Below, piece after piece: positions 54,939 to 63,187 of a DNA stretch of 64,000 bases (its first letter is position 1; each line of letters opens with the position of its first letter). The stretch is from assembly GCF_018417535.1 (NCBI RefSeq), contig NZ_CP070978.1, positions 1,922,001 through 1,986,000 of the forward strand, given 5' to 3'. Origin of the DNA: Burkholderia pyrrocinia (GTDB lineage Bacteria; Pseudomonadota; Gammaproteobacteria; Burkholderiales; Burkholderiaceae). A program made the translations under genes and the position numbers. The notes beneath the pieces were generated by a model. It was not told where the DNA came from. It was given only the letters and a program-made list of their open reading frames with translations, and searched no databases.

Positions 54939-55856
54939 TTACGCCTCACTCCCCCCGCCCTCGCCACCGGACGCCAGCCGCAGCGCGCCCCGCGCGCCCG
55001 AGCGCGCGATCTCGGTCGGCGTCGCGCCGAGCACGCGATTCATCCAGTTCGCCATGTGGCTCTGGTGCGCGAAACCGGCTTCGAGCGCGATCTGGCTGAT
55101 GCTGAGCCGGCCTTCGAGCAGCAGCGCCTTCGCACGCTCGACCCGGCGCCGCACGACGTACTGGTGCACGGGCATCCCGACCGTTTCGCGGAACAGCACC
55201 TTGAAATGCGGCACGCTGATCGACACGAGCGCAGCGAGTTCGGCAAGCGTCAGGCGCCGGTCGAGGTTCGCCTCGACATAGTCGATCACGCGCGTCGCCG
55301 CCTTCGGTGCAAGCGTGCGCCGGCGCTCGCGGAACGCCGGCTGGCTGTCGACCAGCCGCGTGACGAGCGCCGTGCACAGGCTTTCCGCATAGAGCGGATC
55401 CGACGCATCGTCCGCTTCGAGTTCGGCCGCCATCGCCCACGCGATATGCTGCAGGCGCGGGTCGCGCACCTGCAACCGCCGGCGGATCTGCGCCTGCGAC
55501 GGCTTCAGTTCGAGGTGCTCGAAGGTGCGCCGCACGAACGCGTCGCCGAGCATGATGTGCAGGATCCGGCAGTCGGCGCTGTCGGTCCACTGGCCGGGCA
55601 GGCCGGCCGGAATCACGTCGACGTCGCCATGCGCCTGGATGCGCGACACCCGCTCGCCGTCGCACACGCAGTCCGCACGAACGGGCCCGCCGATATGCAC
55701 GCCGATGCGGTGATGGTCGGCCGCCGGAATCCGGTACGTGCCGGCGCGAATGTCGAGCAGCGCCGCGCCGAAGCCCCGCCAGCCGAGCCCGCGGCTGGAA
55801 CGCAGGCTGACCGGTACGCCGTTGTCCGGCGGCGCGGCGAGAATCGGGTCGCTCAT
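54939..55856 (-). CDS. AraC-family regulator
   Basis: A 305-residue AraC protein. The N-terminal half is a sensor domain (GTYRIPAADHHRIGVHIGGP). The C-terminal double HTH reads LTLAELAALVSISVPHFKVL, FRETVGMPVHQYVVRRRVER and SISQIALEAGFAHQSHMANW. ATG 55856 has GGAG upstream; the longer open frame to 55937 lacks it. It is divergent from a small 65-codon gene at 56048, its possible target. Confidence 0.9.
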   Translation of the reverse strand: MSDPILAAPPDNGVPVSLRSSRGLGWRGFGAALLDIRAGTYRIPAADHHRIGVHIGGPVRADCVCDGERVSRIQAHGDVDVIPAGLPGQWTDSADCRILHIMLGDAFVRRTFEHLELKPSQAQIRRRLQVRDPRLQHIAWAMAAELEADDASDPLYAESLCTALVTRLVDSQPAFRERRRTLAPKAATRVIDYVEANLDRRLTLAELAALVSISVPHFKVLFRETVGMPVHQYVVRRRVERAKALLLEGRLSISQIALEAGFAHQSHMANWMNRVLGATPTEIARSGARGALRLASGGEGGGSEA

Positions 55857-56047
55857 GGCTTGGCTCCACCAGATCGTGTATCGAACGCGCATTGTGACGC
55901 GTTTTCGGGCGGCGTGCCGGGCCTGCGGAGGCCGCACCCGGACGGACGGAAAAGATCATCCGTTTCTGCTCAAGCCGATCCTTACGTGAGCGCCGGCGGG
56001 CACCGTGCCGCTTACGATCGCCCCATCCGACACCTACGGAGAACGTC

Positions 56048-56245
56048 ATGCCCCATTACTGCCCGCAACGCGCGGCGTTCACCGCGCCGCCGCCGTCCGG
56101 CGCCGCCAGCCTTCTCGCCGCCCCCCGCTCCCGCAACAACCGGACCGCCATCGCCGCCTGGGGCCTGCGCCTCGTCGGCTGGTATCGGCTCGAACGGCTG
56201 CTCGCGTCGATTCCCGACAGCAACGACGACTTCGGGCTCGTCTGA
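56048..56245 (+). CDS. Small hypothetical protein (65 residues)
   Basis: ATG 56048 has GGAG seven bases upstream. The product starts MPHYCPQRAAFTAPPPSGAA and ends WYRLERLLASIPDSNDDFGL plus Val, with an amphipathic segment (TAIAAWGLRLVGWYRLERLL) in between that could associate with membranes. I do not know the family. Good start context and the divergent AraC gene support it as real. Confidence 0.5.
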   Translation: MPHYCPQRAAFTAPPPSGAASLLAAPRSRNNRTAIAAWGLRLVGWYRLERLLASIPDSNDDFGLV

Positions 56246-56279
56246 GCGGCCAGCGCGCGCGGCAGCCACCCGTTTGCGC

Positions 56280-57233
56280 CTACTTGCGCCGCCGCTCGTG
56301 CGGCGCCGCCGTCGCGCCGTCGATCACCGGCGCGCCCTGCTTGATCAGGAAGTCGCGGAACAGCCCGGTCACCTGCGAGATCCGCCGGTCGGCGAGCGTG
56401 ACCACATACCATTCGCGCTCGATCGGGTTGCCGGGGAACGGCAGTTGCCCGAGCAGCCCCGCGCGCAGTTCGAGTGCACACGCGTGCAACGACAGGAACG
56501 CGATGCCGAGCCCCGCTTCGGCCATCTGCTTGATCGCCTCGTTGCTCGACAATTCGGACCCCACATGGAAACGATAGCCGGCCGTCTTGAACAGGCTCTC
56601 GACGGTCGAGCGCGTGCCCGCGCCGCGTTCGCGCACGAGCAGGTGCGCGGATTCGAGATCCTTCAGCGCGACGCGTTTGCGCTGCATCAGCGGATGGCCG
56701 GGCGCCGCGACGAACACCATCGGATGCTTCGCGAACTCGACCGCGTGCGTGCGCAGTTCCTTCGGCGCGCTGCCCATCACCGCGAGATCGATTTCATGCG
56801 TCGCGAGCATGCGGATGATGTCGTCGCGGTTGCCGACCTTGAAATATGTCTTCACATGCGGACGCGTCGCGGTGAATTTGACGAGCAGCGGCGGGATCAG
56901 GTACTCGGCCGTCGTGATCGCGCCGATCCGCAGCGTGCCGCCAAGGTCGCCCGTCAGCGCGGCCACTTCGTCGCCGGCCTCGCTCCACAGATGCAGGATC
57001 TCGCGCGCGTAACGCGACACGATCTCGCCGGCCGCGGTCAGCTGCACACCGCGCCCCACCCGCTGCAACAACGCGGCGCCCACGGCCTCCTCGAGCAGGC
57101 GAACCTGCAGCGACACGGCCGGCTGCGTCAGGTTCAGTTCCTCGGCCGCGCGCGACACGCTGCCGAGCCGCGCAATCATGTCCAGCGCCTTCAACTGTCG
57201 GAATGTCGCGGTCTTTCCTATAAGTGAATACAT
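56280..57233 (-). CDS. LysR-family regulator (CbbR-like) divergent from ndh
   Basis: A 317-residue LysR protein. The HTH reads QLKALDMIARLGSVSRAAEE then NLTQPAVSLQVRLLEEAVGA, and the effector domain has LGGTLRIGAITTAEYLIPPL and EIDLAVMGSAPKE, a pattern close to CbbR/RuBisCO-operon regulators. There are no carbon-fixation genes here. Its own start codon sits in the centre of an inverted repeat (TATAAG/CTTATA), so it probably autoregulates and controls ndh, and through a second copy of the site the gene at 59007. Confidence 0.9.
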   Translation of the reverse strand: MYSLIGKTATFRQLKALDMIARLGSVSRAAEELNLTQPAVSLQVRLLEEAVGAALLQRVGRGVQLTAAGEIVSRYAREILHLWSEAGDEVAALTGDLGGTLRIGAITTAEYLIPPLLVKFTATRPHVKTYFKVGNRDDIIRMLATHEIDLAVMGSAPKELRTHAVEFAKHPMVFVAAPGHPLMQRKRVALKDLESAHLLVRERGAGTRSTVESLFKTAGYRFHVGSELSSNEAIKQMAEAGLGIAFLSLHACALELRAGLLGQLPFPGNPIEREWYVVTLADRRISQVTGLFRDFLIKQGAPVIDGATAAPHERRRK

Positions 57234-57263
57234 ATGAGTCGCTTATAAACATTAAATTGTTCG
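57219..57263. promoter_or_regulatory. LysR/ndh divergent operator
   Basis: TATAAG at 57219-57224 and CTTATA at 57242-57247 form an inverted repeat centred on the LysR start codon. The right half continues as ATGAGTCGCTTATAAACATT (57234-57253), an element repeated almost exactly at 58901. It is the likely binding site of the LysR regulator. Confidence 0.6.
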
Positions 57264-57332
57264 AGTGGGTTCGAAACTATATCGTCGGTTCTTGAGCAAT
57301 GTCATCCGAATCGTCATCAGCGGGAGCCCAAC

Positions 57333-58682
57333 ATGGACAACACCACGCCCAACCTTGCAACGGACCGCGCGCCGCGCATCGTGATCGTCGGCGGCGGCGC
57401 CGGCGGCCTGCAGCTCGCCACGCGTCTCGGCGATACGGTCGGACGCCGCGGCCAGGCCGAAGTCGTGCTCGTCGACCGCTACCCGACGCACTTCTGGAAG
57501 CCGCTGCTGCACGAAGCCGCGTCGGGCCATCGCGACCCGGCCTCCCACACGATCGAATACGCGGCGCAGGCGAAGCGCCACGGCTTCCGCTTCGTGCAGG
57601 GCGCGCTGCAGCGGGTCGACCGCGCGGCACGCACGGCGACGATCGCCGCCGTGCAGGACGCCGACGGCACGGAAATCCTGCCGCAGCGCGAACTCGGCTA
57701 CGACGATCTCGTGCTCGCGGTCGGCAGCGTGACGAACTTCTTCAACGTGCCGGGCGCGGCGCGCCATGCGCTGCCGCTCGAAAACCTCGACCAGGCCGAG
57801 GATTTCCGCCGCAAGTTTCTCGCGGCCTGCACGAAGGCGAATCATCTGGCCGAGCAGCATCCGGCGAAGCGCGCGGCACCGATCTGCATCAACGTGATCG
57901 GTGCAGGCGCGACGGGCGTCGAGCTGGCCGCGGCGCTGCGGCACGCGATCCAGCAGCTGACGACGTACCGCTTCAAGGCGCTGGTGTCCGCACGCGACGT
58001 GCACATCCGGCTGATCGAAGGCGGCCCGCGCATCCTGCCGGCGCTCGACGCGCGGCTGTCCGCGAAGATGCACGCGCAACTTCGCGCGCTGGACGTCGAC
58101 GTGCTGACCGATACACGCGTCGCCGAAGTGGGTGCTGATGCGGTGACGACCGCGACGGGCGAACGGCTCGCGAGCGACATCACGATCTGGGCGGCCGGCG
58201 TCGCAGGGCCCGCGATCCTGCGGGAGATCGGCGACATCGCGCTCAACCGGTCGAACCAGGTGATCGTGACCGACACGCTGCAGACGCCCGACGATCCGCA
58301 CGTGTATGCGTTCGGCGATTGCGCCGCGTGCCCGTCGACCGGCGCGAGCGGCTTCCTGCCGCCGCGCGCGCAGGTCGCGCACCAGCAGGCCGTGTATCTG
58401 GGTCACGCATTCGCGCGCCGCGTTGCCGGCAAGCCGGTGGCCGGCTTCACGTTCCGCGATGCGGGCACCGTCGTGTCGCTCGGGCACGCCGGCGCCGTGT
58501 ACCAGGCCGACCTCGGCATGCGTTCGCGCTCGCTGATCGTCGACGGGCTCGCCGCGATCGGCCTGTACAAGTTCCTGTACCGCAAGCACCTGTTCAGCGT
58601 GTACGGCGCGAAGCGCGCGCTGTTCCAGTCGCTGAGCCATTGGCTGCAAAGCCGTAACCAGCCGTCGATCAAGCTGCACTGA
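57333..58682 (+). CDS. ndh: Type II NADH:quinone oxidoreductase (NDH-2)
   Basis: A 449-residue peripheral membrane flavoprotein that oxidises NADH and reduces quinone without pumping protons. FAD site: PRIVIVGGGAGGLQLATRLG. NADH site: INVIGAGATGVELAAALRHA. The C-terminal FAD block is VYAFGDCAACPSTGASGFLP, and KFLYRKHLFSVYGAKRALFQ gives the amphipathic membrane-binding helix. It is divergent from a LysR gene and ends at a strong terminator. Confidence 0.94.
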   Translation: MDNTTPNLATDRAPRIVIVGGGAGGLQLATRLGDTVGRRGQAEVVLVDRYPTHFWKPLLHEAASGHRDPASHTIEYAAQAKRHGFRFVQGALQRVDRAARTATIAAVQDADGTEILPQRELGYDDLVLAVGSVTNFFNVPGAARHALPLENLDQAEDFRRKFLAACTKANHLAEQHPAKRAAPICINVIGAGATGVELAAALRHAIQQLTTYRFKALVSARDVHIRLIEGGPRILPALDARLSAKMHAQLRALDVDVLTDTRVAEVGADAVTTATGERLASDITIWAAGVAGPAILREIGDIALNRSNQVIVTDTLQTPDDPHVYAFGDCAACPSTGASGFLPPRAQVAHQQAVYLGHAFARRVAGKPVAGFTFRDAGTVVSLGHAGAVYQADLGMRSRSLIVDGLAAIGLYKFLYRKHLFSVYGAKRALFQSLSHWLQSRNQPSIKLH

Positions 58683-58709
58683 TCGACCGCCGACTCGCGG
58701 GAACCCAGC

Positions 58710-58749
58710 ACGGCGTATCGGGCGATGCGTGCCCGATACGCCGTTTTTT
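58710..58749 (+). terminator. Strong intrinsic terminator after ndh
   Basis: ACGGCGTATCGGGC, a seven-base loop, GCCCGATACGCCGT and six T residues. The 14-bp stem is perfect. Confidence 0.92.
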
Positions 58750-58899
58750 CATATGCATATGACCGGGGCATTCGCAACGTGCGCAAGTTTGGTGCATCAC
58801 ATTGAAGGCCGTCGATACGATGCATGTCGTCCAAAAAACTCTTCACGATACGCATCCCATGCCCACATTGGCTCACAACGCGATTCATTAGCGAAATCG

Positions 58900-58929
58900 T
58901 ATGAGTCGGATATAAATATTAATTGGTCG
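58900..58929. promoter_or_regulatory. Second copy of the ndh promoter element
   Basis: TATGAGTCGGATATAAATATT matches the ndh element TATGAGTCGCTTATAAACATT closely: ATGAGTCG and TATAAA are identical and in register, and both are followed by ATTAA and TTG. The distance to the downstream start codon is also similar (about 70 and 77 bp). Confidence 0.6.
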
Positions 58930-59006
58930 CGTTTTCCGGATCGACGCTAAGGTGTGTGGCATTCCCGTCGGCGAACGGATCATCACGTTTCTGAAGAGGA
59001 ATCACC

Positions 59007-59441
59007 GTGGTTATCGAAGCCATCGTCACCCGTCTCGACGCTGCATTCGCGCAGATCGAAGCGACACCGGATTCGCACGAATCGCGCCATCAACGCGACG
59101 CAATCATCCAGTGGCTCGACCGTGCGTCGGAAGAAGGATATCGACTCGGTCTCGTCACGACGCTGCCGGCCGCACGGCTCAGCGACATGTTCGAAGGCCA
59201 GTTCGGCCGCGCGAACCTCGACCGCTTCTCGGTCGTCGTCACGGACGCCAATCAGCAGGAGTCCGGATCAAACCAGCATCCTTTCGACGTCGCACTGCAG
59301 GCACTCGGCGTGCCGCCCGAACGCGCGGTGGCGATTGCGAGCAGCGAACCGGAACGCCGCGAAGCCGAGCATTTCGGCCTGTCGCGCTGCGTGAACATCA
59401 CCGACACGGTGCGCTCGATCGCATCGGCCGGCCTGCACTGA
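59007..59441 (+). CDS. HAD-like protein lacking most catalytic residues
   Basis: A 144-residue protein from GTG 59007 (GAAGAGGA upstream). YRLGLVTTLPAARLSDMFEG corresponds to HAD motif II with its Thr, and NQHPFDVALQALGVPPERAV then AIASSEPERREAEHFGLSRC to motifs III and IV. But the motif I DxD aspartates, the motif III lysine and the motif IV acidic pair are absent. It may be a non-catalytic binding protein. Its promoter shares an element with ndh, so it may belong to the same LysR regulon. Confidence 0.6.
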   Translation: MVIEAIVTRLDAAFAQIEATPDSHESRHQRDAIIQWLDRASEEGYRLGLVTTLPAARLSDMFEGQFGRANLDRFSVVVTDANQQESGSNQHPFDVALQALGVPPERAVAIASSEPERREAEHFGLSRCVNITDTVRSIASAGLH

Positions 59442-59514
59442 ACGCCGGCATATGGGCCGGCGGCGGCCGGCCATCGTCGAGCGGGCCGCATTCCGACGCT
59501 TGCCCGACTTAATC

Positions 59515-59532
59515 CTGACATTTCGCTGTCAA
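59515..59532 (+). promoter_or_regulatory. Pho box (PhoB site)
   Basis: CTGACAT, TTCG, CTGTCAA: two 7-bp direct repeats spaced by four bases, differing from the CTGTCAT consensus by only one base each. It lies about 88 bp before the phosphatase start at 59621. Strongly suggests induction under phosphate starvation. Confidence 0.7.
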
Positions 59533-59620
59533 AGTCGCTTGCAACACTTCCGGGCTTGACCGATCTCTCCCGGAGACGGGACGACGCAATACCGTATCGT
59601 CCCGCCCGTTGCACGCCACG

Positions 59621-61246
59621 ATGACACGCCCGACCCACACCGCCGCCGCCCTCGCAATCGCCAGCCTGCTGCTCACCGCCTGCGGCGGGGAAACCTCGAC
59701 ACCGCCCGCCACATCGGCCGACGACAGCGGCTCGACGCCTGCACCGCAGCCACAGCCCACCCCTCGGCCCACGCCGGCGCCCGCGACCTACTACCAGACG
59801 AAGACACCGTACCGTCCGCAGCAGGATGCCGCAACGTACGAAGCGCCGCCCGCCGGCTACGCGCCCGTCTATGCCGAACTCGTCGCGCGCCACGGCTCGC
59901 GCGGGCTGTCGGGCTTCAAGTACGACGGCGCGATCTACGCGATGCTGGTCAAGGCCGACGCCGACGGCGCGCTGACCGCGCTCGGTGCGCAGCTCAAGGC
60001 CGACACGTACGCGATGATGAAGGCCAATGCGCTGCTCGGTTACGGCGTGTCGGGCATCTCGACGCCCGGGTACGGCAACCTCACGCAAACCGGCATCCGC
60101 GAACACCAGCAACTCGCCGCGCGTCTCGCGCAGCGGCTGCCCGCGCTGTTCTCGGCGGGCAACCGGCAGGTCGTCGTCGTCAACTCGGGCCAGGATCGCG
60201 CGGTCGACAGCTCGACGGTTTTCTCCGCGGCGCTCGTCGCCGCGCAGCCGGCGCTGGCCGCCGCGATCACGCTGCCGTCCGCGCCGTCCGGTTACCCGGC
60301 GAACGCACCGGCCGCGCAACCGGCCGGCACCAACCGCGTCCTGCTGTATTTCCATTCGCTGAAGCCGGCCACCGATCTCGTGACCGATACGAGCGATCCG
60401 TACTACGCAACCTATCAGGCAAGCCAGGCCTACCAGACCTACGCGAACGACACGACGGTGGCCGCGAAACTGAAGGCGATCAAGGCCGCACCGCAGGCGG
60501 CCGACGTCGCGCAAACGGTGCTGTCCGCGCTCGCATCGCCGGCGTTCATCGCGAAACTCGGCACCGACGGCTACACGTTCGCGAACACGGGGACCTATTC
60601 GTTCACGTCGTCGGACGGCAAGTTCACCAACACGCTGAAGGGCGACGGCAAGACGAAGATCGCAACGGCCGTCGATGCGGTGAACGTGCTGTACAACCTG
60701 CTGCAGGTCGCGCCCGCGATGACGGCGGAAACCGGCGGCGTCACGATGGAGAAGTACATCGGCGCGGAGCAGGCGCAGTATCTTGCGTATCTGCAGGATG
60801 CCGAGGACTACTACCAGAAGGGGCCCGGCATCCAGGAAGCGAATCCCGTCACGTACCGGATGGCGAAGGTGCTGCAGGACGACTTCTTCGGCGAAGTCGA
60901 TGCGATCGCGCGCGGCGACCTGACCCGCGCCGCGAAGCTGCGCTTCACGCATGCGGAGATCGTGATTCCGTTCGCGTCGATCATGAACCTGAAGAACGTA
61001 TTCGTGCCAATGCCGCAGGCGCAGACGTACACGTATGCGAACAATCCGTGGCGCGGCGACCAGGTGTCGCCGATGGCCGCGAACATGCAGTGGGATGTCT
61101 ATCGCAACGGGCCGCGGCTCATCGTGAAGTTGCTGTACAACGAGCGCGAGACGGATTTCCAGGCTGCGTGCGACGGCGCGAAGATCGCGCCGGGCAGCCA
61201 CTTCTATGACTATGCGGGGCTGAAGGAGTGTTACGGGTATCAGTGA
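59621..61246 (+). CDS. Histidine-phosphatase lipoprotein (MINPP/phytase-like)
   Basis: A 541-residue exported lipoprotein: the signal ends LLLTACGG (lipobox LTAC), followed by a Ser/Pro/Thr linker. The branch-2 histidine phosphatase motif is YAELVARHGSRGLSGFKYDG, and the proton donor is near the C-terminus in LRFTHAEIVIPFASI, an HAE as in multiple inositol-polyphosphate phosphatases rather than the HD of acid phosphatases. So it may degrade phytate or other phosphate esters at the cell surface. ATG 59621 gives a proper signal peptide. A Pho box lies upstream. Confidence 0.85.
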   Translation: MTRPTHTAAALAIASLLLTACGGETSTPPATSADDSGSTPAPQPQPTPRPTPAPATYYQTKTPYRPQQDAATYEAPPAGYAPVYAELVARHGSRGLSGFKYDGAIYAMLVKADADGALTALGAQLKADTYAMMKANALLGYGVSGISTPGYGNLTQTGIREHQQLAARLAQRLPALFSAGNRQVVVVNSGQDRAVDSSTVFSAALVAAQPALAAAITLPSAPSGYPANAPAAQPAGTNRVLLYFHSLKPATDLVTDTSDPYYATYQASQAYQTYANDTTVAAKLKAIKAAPQAADVAQTVLSALASPAFIAKLGTDGYTFANTGTYSFTSSDGKFTNTLKGDGKTKIATAVDAVNVLYNLLQVAPAMTAETGGVTMEKYIGAEQAQYLAYLQDAEDYYQKGPGIQEANPVTYRMAKVLQDDFFGEVDAIARGDLTRAAKLRFTHAEIVIPFASIMNLKNVFVPMPQAQTYTYANNPWRGDQVSPMAANMQWDVYRNGPRLIVKLLYNERETDFQAACDGAKIAPGSHFYDYAGLKECYGYQ

Positions 61247-61298
61247 TGTGCAGCGGCGCACCCGCGTCTTCGGCAGAAAGCCGTGGCGTGGCGCGCGG

Positions 61299-61550
61299 TC
61301 AGTCCACCGGATAGTCGAGATCGTGCCAGCGCTTGGCGGATTTCCCCCCGGAGCCGAGGTGACCGCCGGGGAAGCGCATCACGGCAATCGCGTGGAGCGC
61401 TTTCTCGTCGAGAGCGGGATCGCCACAACTGCGCCGGACCTTGAGATCGCGGACACGCCCCTGTTCGTCGAGCCACACACGCACGATCACACGCCTTCGC
61501 GACGAGGTGTTCTGCACTCCACGTGACAACAGGCGGTCCATCAGCGACAC
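61299..61550 (-). CDS. Stand-alone TonB C-terminal-domain protein
   Basis: An 83-residue protein from GTG 61550 (GGAG six bases upstream). SRRRVIVRVWLDEQGRVRDL then KVRRSCGDPALDEKALHAIA and VMRFPGG make up the TonB C-terminal fold. The usual membrane anchor and proline-rich linker are absent, so it is either a truncated gene or a genuine domain-only protein. No ExbBD or receptor genes are nearby. Confidence 0.7.
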   Translation of the reverse strand: MSLMDRLLSRGVQNTSSRRRVIVRVWLDEQGRVRDLKVRRSCGDPALDEKALHAIAVMRFPGGHLGSGGKSAKRWHDLDYPVD

Positions 61551-61629
61551 GATATTCTCCGCAACCGTCGAATGCTGCGATTATCGCCGAGCGCGTCGAC
61601 GGTTCGACGCTCGTCGTGGCTTCAATGCT

Positions 61630-62016
61630 TCAAGACCGCACCGCCGTGCCCGTACGTAGCGCCCGTGCTCCCTGCGGGTTCGCGACGGCTTTCGGCTTCG
61701 GGTCGGCGCTCCCCGCATCTTTAAGCTTCCGGGCCTTGGCGGAAGCCGGATGCGCCTTTGCAGCAGGCTTCGCGTCGGCATGCGCGGCGACCGGACCGGT
61801 CGGGCGTGAGCGAACGGATTGCCGAACCTGCTTCGCGGCCGTCGAGCTGCTCGCCGCCACGGTCGGATGCTTGACCTGCCGCGCGTACTCCTTCACGTCG
61901 CGGTCGCTCATCCACGCCTCCGTGTAGGCCGCTGACGCAGGATGCGCAAGATTGAGATAGGCGAGCGATGCCACGAGAAATGCACGAACATGCGTGCGTC
62001 GATTCGATGCGGTAAT
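61630..62016 (-). CDS. Small exported Ala/Lys-rich protein, possible ATT start
   Basis: The frame gives TASNRRTHVRAFLVASLAYL then NLAHPASAAYTEAWMSDRDV, a clear signal peptide with an ASA cleavage site, then a basic Ala/Lys/Ser-rich mature part (SSSTAAKQVRQ, KPAAKAHPASAKARKLKD) without known domain. No ATG, GTG or TTG lies where it should start. An ATT at 62016 is preceded by AAGGAG with eight-base spacing. ATT starts are rare (infC is the known case). An upstream TTG at 62121 would destroy the signal peptide layout. Function unknown. Confidence 0.55.
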   Translation of the reverse strand: MTASNRRTHVRAFLVASLAYLNLAHPASAAYTEAWMSDRDVKEYARQVKHPTVAASSSTAAKQVRQSVRSRPTGPVAAHADAKPAAKAHPASAKARKLKDAGSADPKPKAVANPQGARALRTGTAVRS

Positions 62017-62114
62017 GACGGGTGCTCCTTGCGATCTGGCTTGACGCCCGGTGTCGGCGTTGTCGTGGCGGCACAATAAATGAGCGCATTCCGCACCGCA
62101 AGCGTCCGACCGGT

Positions 62115-62142
62115 GATCCAAACGATTGTTAACGTTTGGATC
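62115..62142. promoter_or_regulatory. Perfect 10-bp inverted repeat between two minus-strand genes
   Basis: GATCCAAACG, eight bases, CGTTTGGATC. It lies about 100 bp upstream of the small exported protein gene and 22 bp after the sterol-desaturase stop. There is no T-run, so an operator is likelier than a terminator. Confidence 0.5.
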
Positions 62143-62163
62143 GCCACGCCAGCCCGCCCCTCC

Positions 62164-63093
62164 TTATTCCTCGCCCTTGCGCTCGACACTCCACGTATGG
62201 ATCGGCCGATGCCCCGGCCGCTCCCATTCGGGCGGCATCCACAGGTGCTTCAGCCGCTGCCGAACCGGCCCCGGCGCGAACACGTCGCGCCACATGTCGA
62301 CGAACTCGTGCAGGTTCAGTACAACAAAGTTGTACGAACGAATCTGCTGCGTGATGCCGTAGTCGACCGGCTCCGTCTCCTCGACATACGTGCCGAACAT
62401 CCGGTCGAAGACGATCAGCACGCCGCCGTAGTTCCTGTCGATATAACGCGGATTGCGGCCGTGATGCGCGCGATGGTTCGACGGCGTGTCGAACACGTAC
62501 TCGAACCAGCGCGGCAGCCGCCCGATCGCTTCGGTATGCACGAAATACTGGTACGCGAGATCGACCGCGAGCAGGAACAGCACGACCGCGGGCGGGATGC
62601 CGAGCCAGACCGGCGGCAGGTAGAACAAGAACACGCCGACGAATGCGTTCAGCAGCGACTGCCGCATCGCCGTCGTGAAGTTCATCACTTCACCGCTGTG
62701 ATGCGGCACATGCGCGGCCCAGAACCAGCGCACGCGATGCGACGTGCGATGAAACCAGTAGTAGCAGAACTCGACGACGACGAAGATCGGCACGATCGTG
62801 ACGCCGTTCACCGGCACGTCGAACAGCCGGTGCCGGTAGACCCACGCGAAGATCGCCCCCGTGAACAGGAGCCCCATCACGGTTTCGGCCACCTGATAGC
62901 CGGCGCCGAGCGACAGGTTCGCGACGACCTCCTTCCAGCGAAACGGCGCGCGGCGGCCGCGCCTGGTCGCCACCGCGTATTCGATCGCGAACGCGATCAG
63001 GAAGACCGGCGTCATGCCGATCAGCAGCACCTGCTTCCAGTCCACGTCGTTACCCAGGAACGCATGGAGCCACGTCATCAACTCGGTCGGCAT
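62164..63093 (-). CDS. Sterol desaturase/fatty-acid hydroxylase-family protein
   Basis: A 309-residue membrane di-iron protein. The histidine clusters are YYWFHRTSHRVRWFWAAHVP, HHSGEVMNFTTAMRQS and TPSNHRAHHGRNPRYIDRNY. About four hydrophobic segments precede and separate them. Members hydroxylate or cleave lipids (sterols, carotenoids, alkylglycerols); the bacterial substrate is unknown. It is divergent from an AraC gene whose promoter contains a direct repeat, so AraC may control it. Confidence 0.9.
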   Translation of the reverse strand: MPTELMTWLHAFLGNDVDWKQVLLIGMTPVFLIAFAIEYAVATRRGRRAPFRWKEVVANLSLGAGYQVAETVMGLLFTGAIFAWVYRHRLFDVPVNGVTIVPIFVVVEFCYYWFHRTSHRVRWFWAAHVPHHSGEVMNFTTAMRQSLLNAFVGVFLFYLPPVWLGIPPAVVLFLLAVDLAYQYFVHTEAIGRLPRWFEYVFDTPSNHRAHHGRNPRYIDRNYGGVLIVFDRMFGTYVEETEPVDYGITQQIRSYNFVVLNLHEFVDMWRDVFAPGPVRQRLKHLWMPPEWERPGHRPIHTWSVERKGEE

Positions 63094-63151
63094 GTTCGCA
63101 GCCTCGATCGGGAACTGCCGGGCAGTATCGTCGCGCGCGGGTCGGCTCGCG

Positions 63152-63181
63152 TTGACACTTGCCGACGATTACTTGACACTT
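63152..63181. promoter_or_regulatory. Direct repeat TTGACACTT in the sterol desaturase/AraC gap
   Basis: Two exact 9-bp copies begin at 63152 and 63173, 21 bp apart, i.e. about two helical turns. This is the layout of AraC half-sites on one DNA face; TTGACA also fits a -35 box. Confidence 0.5.
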
Positions 63182-63187
63182 TCCGCC

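Noticed and set aside
58750..58761. CATATGCATATG, a 12-bp palindrome after the ndh terminator
   Set aside because: It follows directly on the T-run and has no gene close enough to be its operator; probably chance.
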